Assembly: GCF_902459585.1 (NCBI RefSeq)
Contig: NZ_CABPSC010000008.1
Span: 62,001 to 126,000, forward strand
Origin: Pandoraea nosoerga
GTDB lineage: Bacteria; Pseudomonadota; Gammaproteobacteria; Burkholderiales; Burkholderiaceae
Direction: 5' to 3'
DNA length: 64,000 nucleotides
This document shows positions 26,869 to 35,808 of the stretch, piece by piece; positions within the stretch are counted from its first letter, which is position 1; each line of letters begins with the position of its first letter. The notes below the pieces were generated by a model, which was given only the letters and a program-made list of their open reading frames with translations, was not told the DNA's origin and did no database searches. Both the position numbers and the translations under genes were made by a program.

Positions 26869-27252
26869 ATGCCGATGACTACGCCTTCTCTCATTACGTT
26901 TGCGCCCGCCCAGGCGGGAGAGCCCGTGTTCGATCATCCTGCCGAAGCGCGCCGCGTGAGCGGCAACCCGCAGCGCGTCACGCGTCCTTTCTATACGGAC
27001 GCCCTCGGCGAGTTCGATTGTGGCGAATGGGCCTGCGAGCCGGGCGCGTGGCGCATTGCGTTCGGCCCGCATCGGCAGGAGTATTTTTCGGTGATCGAAG
27101 GGCGCATTCGCATCAGCGACCTCGCCGGCAACGCCGCGGAGTTCGGCCCGGGTGACGCGTGCGTGATTCCCGCCGGCTTCGAAGGTGTCTTCGAAGTGGT
27201 GGAGCCGGTGCGCAAGCACTTCGTGATGTTCGAGCGCAAGGCGGCGTCATGA
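26869..27252 (+). CDS. Small cupin protein (DUF861/EutQ-like)
   Basis: A 127-residue single-domain cupin. It carries the FGPHRQEYFSVIEGRIRISDLAG and FGPGDACVIPAGFEGVFEV motifs of the DUF861 group. Metal ligands are less complete than in canonical cupins, with one clear His and Glu. Its stop overlaps the start of the downstream kinase gene by 4 nt (ATGA), so the two are translationally coupled. Either ATG 26869 or ATG 26875 could start it. The role is unknown. Confidence 0.75.
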   Translation: MPMTTPSLITFAPAQAGEPVFDHPAEARRVSGNPQRVTRPFYTDALGEFDCGEWACEPGAWRIAFGPHRQEYFSVIEGRIRISDLAGNAAEFGPGDACVIPAGFEGVFEVVEPVRKHFVMFERKAAS

Positions 27253-27836
27253 CACGACTGATTTTCTTCTGCGGCCACTCGGGAGCGGGCAAGACGACGC
27301 TCGCCAAGCGCCTGATCCGTCCGCTCATCGAGCGCAGCGGCGAGGCGTTCTGCTTGCTCGACAAGGACACGCTTTACGGCGGTTACAGCGCGGCGGTGAT
27401 GGGCGCGCTCACGGGCAATCCGAACGATCGCGACAGCCCGTTGTATCTGCAGACGCTGCGCGAGCCCGAGTACGCCGGATTGCTGGAGACGGCGCGCGAG
27501 AACCTGCATCTGGGCGTAAACGTGCTCGTGGTCGGGCCGCTCTCGCGCGAACTGCGCGAGGGGCTGCTGTTCGATCGCGCCTGGCTTGGCGTGGACGACG
27601 ACGTGAGCGTGCACGTGGTCTGGGTCGATCTCGACGAGGCCCACGCGAAGGCCCGCATCGAGCGCCGCGGCAATCCGAACGACGCATACAAGCTCGCCCA
27701 CTGGGACGAATATCGCGTCCGCCGGATCCTGCCGCCGCCGTCGGCTTTCCCTGGCTTCGTGCGTTTCGACAACACGGCGCCCACGCCGGAGGACGACGAG
27801 CGGCTGTTGCAGGCGCTGCTCGCCCAGACCCGTTGA
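27249..27836 (+). CDS. P-loop kinase-like ATP-binding protein
   Basis: A 195-residue AAA/zeta-like P-loop protein. The Walker A motif is GHSGAGKTT at about residues 9-17. Downstream LLDKDTLYGGY resembles the acceptor-binding region of small-molecule kinases such as gluconate or adenylylsulfate kinases. WVDLDEAHAKARIERRGNPNDAYK looks like a lid or Walker-B region with the typical RxxxR arginines. It is translationally coupled to the cupin gene, which suggests one pathway. The substrate is not identified. Confidence 0.78.
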   Translation: MTRLIFFCGHSGAGKTTLAKRLIRPLIERSGEAFCLLDKDTLYGGYSAAVMGALTGNPNDRDSPLYLQTLREPEYAGLLETARENLHLGVNVLVVGPLSRELREGLLFDRAWLGVDDDVSVHVVWVDLDEAHAKARIERRGNPNDAYKLAHWDEYRVRRILPPPSAFPGFVRFDNTAPTPEDDERLLQALLAQTR

Positions 27837-27870
27837 CACGTAGCGGCTGGTGGGGCGTTCGGATGTCTTC

Positions 27871-27906
27871 AAAAATAGACGCAAAAATAGACGCAAAAAT
27901 GGACGC
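27871..27906. repeat. 12-bp tandem repeat (three units)
   Basis: AAAAATAGACGC is repeated three times with one change between the kinase gene and the first binding-protein gene. It is AT-rich against the GC-rich surroundings. No gene is seen in 27837-28024. Confidence 0.85.
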
Positions 27907-28024
27907 AAATTGCGTTGAGAACTGCGCCGGCATAGGAATTTTCCGAAACTCTTGGTAGCGCGGAAATGGGGCGCGGTGCGGTTGCTAAGGTGGGGAGACT
28001 TTCCTTTCTCTGCCCGCGACGCTC

Positions 28025-29221
28025 ATGCCTGCCTACGCCCTTGCCTTCCTCCTTGCCTTGCCCTTTGCCTTGCCCTCGTTCCCGTCTCGCCATGGGGGCC
28101 GCGCCGCGGCGCGTAATTTTCAGCGTTGCGCTGGCGTTCAGGCGGCGGTGGCGGCGCTGACGGTGCTGGCGGCCACGTTGACCTTCGTCTTCCCGGCCGG
28201 CGCCCGCGCGGGCGAGTCCACGGTGCCCGGGATATCCGCGACAGCGGGGCTTGACGGCGTTCTCCCGCCGCAAGACGGGATCGTCTTGCCGCAAAACCCG
28301 GTCTCCGGCGCCACAGCGGCACTGCCGCCTACCATGGCCCGCATTCGCGAACGCGGACGCATCGTGCTCGGCTATCGGCAAAGCGCCCCACCGTTTTCGT
28401 ATGTCGACACGCACGACCGGCCGATCGGTCTCGCGTGGTCGCTGTGTCAGCGCGTGGCCGCCGCGCTGCGGCGCGAGCTCGCGATGCCGTCGCTGACGAT
28501 TACGCCGGTGCGCGTGATCGAACAGATGCGCGCGCCGCTCGTCAAAGCCGACGCCATCGACATCGACTGCGCACCGTCCACGGTGACCGCCGCGCGTAGC
28601 CGGCAGGTGGCGTTCAGCCTGCCGTACTACGCGTCGAGCGTGCGTCTGATGGTGCGGCGTGGCAGCGGCATTGCATCGCTCGACGACATGCGGGGCCTGC
28701 GGCTCGTGGTCGTGCAGGGGACCACGGCGGAACGACTCGTGCGCGCGCGGCAGGCGCGAGTCGGCTTCCAACTGCTCATGGCGCGCGACTACGACGACGC
28801 TTTTCGCATGCTCCGGGCGTATCGCGCGCAGGCGTTCGCGCTCGACGAAGTCCTGCTCGAAGGACAACGCGTGACCGCCAAGACGCCTGAGCGTTTCGAG
28901 GTCGTCGGGCCGGCGCTGTCGGATCAGCCCGAGTCGTATGCGCTCGTGCTGCCCAGGGACGACCCAGCGTTCAAGGCGCGCGTCGATGCCGCGCTCGCAC
29001 ACGTCTTCGATAGCGGCGAGATGGCGCGGCTCCAGCACGAGTGGTTCCAGTCGCCGCTGCCGCCTTACGGGCACAACCTCCAGCTCGCGCCCACGCCGGA
29101 AGTGGTCGCCCTGTGGGCGGCCGGCGCACGCCTCGATGCCGCCTCGGGCGCCGAGACGCCAGGGGCCGCCGAGCACGACGCGTCGCTGCCGACCGGTGCG
29201 CCGCACGCCGCCGGCTCATGA
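28025..29221 (+). CDS. Periplasmic amino-acid-type ABC transporter binding protein
   Basis: A 398-residue type-2 (PBPb, GltI/PheC-like) solute-binding protein, presumably periplasmic. A hydrophobic signal-like segment covers about residues 38-60 (VAALTVLAATLTFVFPAGARA), preceded by a basic stretch. The mature domain begins around MARIRERGRIVLGYRQSAPPFSYVD. Ligand-binding landmarks are DIDCAPSTVTAARSRQVAFS and the DDAFRMLRAYRAQAFALDE hinge region. Cleavage and the start are uncertain because the first 30 residues are unusual. It is a paralogue of the next gene. No permease or ATPase is nearby. Confidence 0.85.
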   Translation: MPAYALAFLLALPFALPSFPSRHGGRAAARNFQRCAGVQAAVAALTVLAATLTFVFPAGARAGESTVPGISATAGLDGVLPPQDGIVLPQNPVSGATAALPPTMARIRERGRIVLGYRQSAPPFSYVDTHDRPIGLAWSLCQRVAAALRRELAMPSLTITPVRVIEQMRAPLVKADAIDIDCAPSTVTAARSRQVAFSLPYYASSVRLMVRRGSGIASLDDMRGLRLVVVQGTTAERLVRARQARVGFQLLMARDYDDAFRMLRAYRAQAFALDEVLLEGQRVTAKTPERFEVVGPALSDQPESYALVLPRDDPAFKARVDAALAHVFDSGEMARLQHEWFQSPLPPYGHNLQLAPTPEVVALWAAGARLDAASGAETPGAAEHDASLPTGAPHAAGS

Positions 29222-29363
29222 TCCTCATGATCCCCCCTGAGGGCGGTGCGCGCAGCCGGCCCGCGCCGGGGGGGGGCGCATAAGCTAATGACAAACGTTT
29301 CTTTGATTCCCCCGGCGTGAATCTGTAAATTGCTATCGTGCTGTTATATCGATAGGAATTGCT

Positions 29364-30353
29364 GTGAACGGTGGGAACGTTGCAAATTGGAAAGCCGGCG
29401 CGAAGCGCGTCGCACTGGGGCTCACGCTCCTGATCTGTGCGCACGCCGGCGTGCCGGTCGCGCTGGCGGCGCCTGCGGCCACGGCGGCAGCCGTGGGAAC
29501 GGTGAAGACCGTGCCGCTGCCCGTGGTTCGCGGCGAGCTGACCGGCACGCTCAAGAAAATCCACGACACGGGCCTCATCACGCTCGGTTACCGCGAGGCG
29601 GCCATCCCGTTCGCCTATGTGAACGACAAGGGCAAGCCTGTCGGCTACACGATGGACCTGTGCTACGCCGTGGTCGACGCCGTGAAGACCGCGCTCAACC
29701 TGCCGAACCTGCGCGTGCGCGAGATGTCCGTCACGCCGCAGAACCGCATTCCGCTCGTGAAGAACGGCACGGTGGATCTGGACTGCGCGCCCAACACGAT
29801 CACGCCCGAGCGTGCCGAACAAGTGGGCTTCAGCAACCCCTACTACGTCTCCGAAGTGCGTCTGCTGGTCAACAAGAAAGACAACATCCGCGGCCTGGAA
29901 GACCTCAAGGGGCAGAATCTCGTGGCCTCGGCCGGCTCGACCGGTGAGCGCCTGGCGCGCATTCAGGCTGACAAGGGCGGCTTCCGCGTGATTCCGGCCC
30001 GCGACCACGGCGAGTCGATGATGACGCTCGAGACCGGTCGCGCGAAGGCGTTCGCGCTCGATGACGTACTCCTCGCCGGCCTGCGCGCCAACGCTCGCGA
30101 GCCCGGCGATTTCGCCATCGTCGGCGCGCCGCTGGAAACGGAGTTCAACGCCCTGATGCTGCGACGCGACGACCCGCAGTTCAAGGCGTTCGTCGACACG
30201 ACGCTGGCGCACGTCTTCAGCTCGGGCGAGATCCGCCGCATTCAGCGCAAGTGGTTCCAGCAACCGATCCCGCCGCGCAACGTCAACCTGAACCTCGAGC
30301 CGAGCAAGGAAGTGCTCGAGGTCTGGCACAAGGGCTCGCAAGTGACGGAATAA
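29364..30353 (+). CDS. Periplasmic amino-acid-type ABC transporter binding protein (paralogue)
   Basis: A 329-residue solute-binding protein that starts at a GTG (29364) with AGGAATT upstream. The signal peptide is clear (VALGLTLLICAHAGVPVALAA). The domain begins with KIHDTGLITLGYREAAIPFAY and contains DLDCAPNTITPERAEQVGF and FALDDVLLAGLRANA, aligning with the preceding gene motif by motif. Type-2 amino-acid-binding proteins of this kind feed GltJK-type importers. It is followed by a strong terminator, so the two paralogues form a unit lacking transporter partners. Amino acid specificity is unknown. Confidence 0.88.
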   Translation: MNGGNVANWKAGAKRVALGLTLLICAHAGVPVALAAPAATAAAVGTVKTVPLPVVRGELTGTLKKIHDTGLITLGYREAAIPFAYVNDKGKPVGYTMDLCYAVVDAVKTALNLPNLRVREMSVTPQNRIPLVKNGTVDLDCAPNTITPERAEQVGFSNPYYVSEVRLLVNKKDNIRGLEDLKGQNLVASAGSTGERLARIQADKGGFRVIPARDHGESMMTLETGRAKAFALDDVLLAGLRANAREPGDFAIVGAPLETEFNALMLRRDDPQFKAFVDTTLAHVFSSGEIRRIQRKWFQQPIPPRNVNLNLEPSKEVLEVWHKGSQVTE

Positions 30354-30396
30354 CCGTTGCCGGGCCACAGTGCCCGAACGCCCAGGGCCGGTACGC

Positions 30397-30467
30397 CCAA
30401 GGCCGAACCTGGGCCCCAACCCAGGCCCGAACTCAGGCCCGAACCCAGGCCCGAACCCAGGCCCGCC
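30397..30467. repeat. 12-bp tandem repeats CCAGGCCCGAAC
   Basis: Four near-perfect 12-bp units lie at 30421-30467, with two degenerate units before them. They run directly into the terminator stem at 30461. Confidence 0.85.
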
Positions 30468-30498
30468 GATAGCGATATCGGCGGGCTTTGTCCTTTTA
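30461..30498 (+). terminator. Rho-independent terminator after the binding-protein genes
   Basis: An 11-bp perfect stem (GCCCGCCGATA / TATCGGCGGGC) with loop GCGA is followed by TTTGTCCTTTT. It closes the unit ending at 30353 and separates it from the kdp operon. Confidence 0.92.
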
Positions 30499-30589
30499 GT
30501 CCCCACTGCGCCCGCCGCGCCCGCCCGCACACGCCACGGACCGCCACGGACCGCCACCCCGGGCGGGGGCGGGCCATGTCCTTCGCTCG

Positions 30590-30617
30590 TTTACGCGTTG
30601 TTTACATCCCCTTGACG
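30590..30617 (+). promoter_or_regulatory. KdpE-like direct repeat and promoter region of the kdp operon
   Basis: TTTAC occurs at 30590 and again at 30601, an 11-bp period, and the second copy continues TTTACATCCCC. The E. coli KdpE site has TTTATA and TTTACA at the same 11-bp spacing followed by CCCC, so this is a good candidate KdpE operator. TTGACG (30612-30617) could be the -35 box; the -10 is weak, as in a promoter that needs activation. Confidence 0.55.
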
Positions 30618-30732
30618 CCTTTTGTCCCCGTCTTTACGCGCCGCTGCGTATCGTTCGCTGCACGGCCGGCATGCGCACGCGGGGGCGCATCGCGTCCGTG
30701 GCGTGCCGGCCGCCACACGATAAGGAGTTGTC

Positions 30733-30825
30733 ATGGACTGGTTGTATCTCGGCGCCATCGCGGTGTTGACGGCCGCGACCGTCGGTTTTGTCGCGTTCTG
30801 CGCGTCGTTGGGGGGGCAGCAATGA
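30733..30825 (+). CDS. Small membrane peptide ahead of kdpF
   Basis: A 30-residue open frame starting at ATG 30733, with AAGGAG 7 nt upstream. It begins [18 protein letters not shown] and ends CASLGGQQ, with one hydrophobic helix. Its stop overlaps the kdpF start by 4 nt (ATGA), so it is translationally coupled to the Kdp operon. It is about the size of KdpF but distinct in sequence. I do not recognise a named family. A small accessory subunit or a translational leader are both possible. Confidence 0.7.
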   Translation: MDWLYLGAIAVLTAATVGFVAFCASLGGQQ

Positions 30826-30914
30826 CAGCCATGTACTGGCTGAGCGGCGCCCTCACGCTCGCGCTGCTCGCTTATCTCGTCTACGCGCTGTTCAAGCCGG
30901 AGGACCTCGCATGA
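30822..30914 (+). CDS. kdpF: Potassium-transporting ATPase subunit KdpF
   Basis: A 30-residue peptide (27 if the second ATG at 30831 is used) with one hydrophobic helix ([20 protein letters not shown]) and the KPEDLA end typical of KdpF. In E. coli KdpF stabilises the KdpABC complex in the inner membrane. It overlaps the stop of the upstream small peptide and the kdpA start (ATGA) by 4 nt on both sides, giving a tightly coupled chain. Confidence 0.88.
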   Translation: MTAMYWLSGALTLALLAYLVYALFKPEDLA

Positions 30915-32716
30915 CGCTCAATGCCTGGATTCAGCTCGGCGTATTCCTCGTCGTGCTGCTGGTGCTGGCGCGCCCGCTTGGCCGCTTCATGGCCGACGTG
31001 CTCGCCGGCGAATCGCGCGTGAACCGCTGGTTCGCGCCCCTCGAGCGCGGGCTCTATCGCCTGTGCGGCGTCGATCCCGGGAAGGAAATGCATTGGCGCA
31101 CCTACGCGATTGCGCTGATCGGCTTCAATGCCGTCGGCGCCTTCGCCGTGTACGGGCTGCAACGCTGGCAACTGTGGCTGCCGTTCAACCCGCAGGGCTT
31201 TGGTGCGGTCTCGCCCGATTCGTCGATGAACACGGCGGTGAGCTTCGTGGCGAACACGAACTGGCAAGGCTACGCCGGCGAATCGACGATGAGCTATCTC
31301 ACGCAAATGCTTGGCCTCGCCGTGCAGAACTTCCTCTCGGCGGCGACCGGCATCGCGGTGGTGGTCGCTCTCGTTCGCGGCTTTGCCCGCCATACGGCGC
31401 AGACGATCGGCAACTTCTGGGTCGACGTGACGCGCATCACGCTATACGTGCTGGTGCCGCTCGCGGTGCTGTTTGCCGCCGCCTTCATGAGCCAGGGCGT
31501 GATCCAGAATTTCGACGCCTACGAGGACGTGAGCACGCTGCAGGCGACGCACTACGACAACCCGGTGCTCGGCCCGGACGGCCAACCGAAGCTCGACGCG
31601 GCCGGCAAACCCGTCACGCAGCCGGCGCTCACGCACACGCAGACGTTGCCCATGGGCCCGGTGGCCTCGCAGGAGGCGATCAAGATGCTTGGCACGAACG
31701 GTGGCGGCTTTTTCAATGCCAATTCCGCGCATCCATACGAGAACCCCACGCCGTTGTCGAATTTCCTGCAGATCCTGGCGATCTTCCTGATTCCGGCCGC
31801 GCTGTGCCACACGCTCGGGCGCATGGTCGGCGAGCGCCGGCAGGGAGTGGCGGTCCTTGCCGCGATGACCATCGCATTCTCGATCGCGAGCGTGGCCACC
31901 GTGTCGGCGGAGCAGGCCGGCAATCCGGTACTCGCCTCGCTGGGCGTGGATCAGCAGGTCAGCGCAGCGCAATCGGGCGGCAACATGGAAGGCAAGGAAA
32001 CGCGTTTCGGCATCGTGGCCTCGGGCATCTTCGCGACGGTGACGACCGCCGCCTCGTGCGGCGCCGTCAATGCCATGCACGACTCGCTCACGCCGCTTGG
32101 CGGGATGGTGCCGATGCTGCTCATGCAACTGGGCGAAGTGATTTTCGGCGGGGTGGGCTCCGGCTTGTACGGCATGCTGGTGTTCGCAATGCTGGCGGTC
32201 TTCGTCGCCGGTCTGATGATCGGGCGCACGCCCGAATATCTCGGCAAGAAGATCGAAGCGTTCGAGATGAAGATGGTCGCCGTGGCCGTACTCATGACGC
32301 CGCTGCTCGTGCTGCTGGGCACTGCGCTTGCCGTGCTGGCCCCCGCGGGGCAGGCCGGCGTGGCGAACCCGGCCACCCACGGCTTCTCGGAAATTCTCTA
32401 CGCCTACAGCTCCGCTGCGAACAACAACGGCAGCGCGTTCGCGGGGCTCTCGGCCAACACGCCGTTCTACAACGGCACGCTTGCCGTGGCCATGTGGTTC
32501 GGCCGCTTCTGGGTGATCGTGCCCGTGCTGGCCATCGCAGGCGCGCTCGCTCGCAAGAAGCGCATCGCCGCCACGCCCGGCACGCTGCCCACGCACGGTC
32601 CGCTGTTCGTCGTGCTGCTGCTCGGCACGGTGCTGCTCGTCGGCGCGCTCACTTACGTGCCCGCGCTGGCGCTCGGCCCGGTCGCCGAACATCTGGCGAT
32701 GATCGGTGCGCATTGA
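30911..32716 (+). CDS. kdpA: Potassium-transporting ATPase K+-binding subunit KdpA
   Basis: A 601-residue polytopic membrane protein that binds and translocates K+ in the KdpFABC pump. It has the SKT-family pore repeats, each with a selectivity-filter-like turn such as [14 protein letters not shown] and the [12 protein letters not shown] loop, plus [17 protein letters not shown]. The start at 30911 is fixed by the ATGA overlap with kdpF. About ten membrane segments are apparent. Next is kdpB after 28 bp. Confidence 0.97.
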   Translation: MTLNAWIQLGVFLVVLLVLARPLGRFMADVLAGESRVNRWFAPLERGLYRLCGVDPGKEMHWRTYAIALIGFNAVGAFAVYGLQRWQLWLPFNPQGFGAVSPDSSMNTAVSFVANTNWQGYAGESTMSYLTQMLGLAVQNFLSAATGIAVVVALVRGFARHTAQTIGNFWVDVTRITLYVLVPLAVLFAAAFMSQGVIQNFDAYEDVSTLQATHYDNPVLGPDGQPKLDAAGKPVTQPALTHTQTLPMGPVASQEAIKMLGTNGGGFFNANSAHPYENPTPLSNFLQILAIFLIPAALCHTLGRMVGERRQGVAVLAAMTIAFSIASVATVSAEQAGNPVLASLGVDQQVSAAQSGGNMEGKETRFGIVASGIFATVTTAASCGAVNAMHDSLTPLGGMVPMLLMQLGEVIFGGVGSGLYGMLVFAMLAVFVAGLMIGRTPEYLGKKIEAFEMKMVAVAVLMTPLLVLLGTALAVLAPAGQAGVANPATHGFSEILYAYSSAANNNGSAFAGLSANTPFYNGTLAVAMWFGRFWVIVPVLAIAGALARKKRIAATPGTLPTHGPLFVVLLLGTVLLVGALTYVPALALGPVAEHLAMIGAH

Positions 32717-32744
32717 ACATTGGAATGAGGCATTCGAGGCACTC

Positions 32745-34871
<2,127 letters not shown>

Positions 34872-35009
34872 GCCGGGCGGGGCAAGCGTGGGCGGCCGGC
34901 CCGGCCGGCGCGCGCGAGCCGACCGGCCGAACTGGCCAGACTGGATGAGTGCGCCGCCGAAATGCTTCCCCGGCACGTCGCACCCCCGCATTTTCAAGGA
35001 ACAGATGTC

Positions 35010-35594
35010 ATGAAAACCCTCGTTCGCCCCATGCTGAGTCTTTTTGTCGCGCTCAGCGTCATCACGGGGCTGGTGTATCCGCTCGTCGTGACCGGCATCG
35101 GCCGCGCGGCATTTCCGCGTGAGGCGGCCGGCAGCCTCGTCTACAAGGACGGCAAGGCGGTCGGCTCGGCACTGATCGGCCAGCACTTCGACGAGCCGAA
35201 GTACTTCTGGGGCCGCCCGTCGGCCACCGCGCCGATGCCTGAGAACGGCGCCGCGTCGGGCGGCTCGAACCTCGGGCCGCTCAATCCGGCGCTCGCCGAC
35301 GCGGTCAAGGCGCGCATCGCCGCACTGCGCGAGGCCGACCCGACGGCCACGCTGCCGGTCCCGGCCGATCTCGTGACGGCGTCGGCGAGCGGCCTCGACC
35401 CGGACATCAGCCCGGCCGCGGCCGAGTACCAGGTCGCACGCGTTGCCGCGGCGCGCAAGCTGCCGCCCGACGTCGTGCGGGGGCTGGTCGAGCGCTACAC
35501 ACAGGGCCGGCAGTGGGGAATTTTCGGAGAACCGCGGGTGAATGTTCTGAAGCTCAACCTCGCATTGGATGCGCTGGCGCGCGGCGGCGTCTGA
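35010..35594 (+). CDS. kdpC: Potassium-transporting ATPase subunit KdpC
   Basis: A 194-residue subunit with one N-terminal membrane helix ([24 protein letters not shown]) and a periplasmic domain. The conserved SDGSALIGQ-like [23 protein letters not shown] and the C-terminal [13 protein letters not shown] are present. Start 35010 was chosen for the AAGGAAC upstream. It stabilises the pump. The gap to kdpB is 138 bp, longer than other gaps in the operon. Confidence 0.96.
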   Translation: MKTLVRPMLSLFVALSVITGLVYPLVVTGIGRAAFPREAAGSLVYKDGKAVGSALIGQHFDEPKYFWGRPSATAPMPENGAASGGSNLGPLNPALADAVKARIAALREADPTATLPVPADLVTASASGLDPDISPAAAEYQVARVAAARKLPPDVVRGLVERYTQGRQWGIFGEPRVNVLKLNLALDALARGGV

Positions 35595-35808
35595 AATTCG
35601 CCCGCGCGGCGGCGGTGCAACGGCAATCTGCCGACATTCGCTGGCCTTGCCCCGCGGCCTGGAGTAGATTGGCGGCACGCCCGGCGCGTGCCGTTTTGCT
35701 GCGTTGGCAATCGATGCGCCGACCGATGTTCGATCGATGACTCGGTCGATGATTCGATGGAAGGCGCGCGCCATGTGGCGCGTGCGTACTGATGGATGGA
35801 CTGATCCG

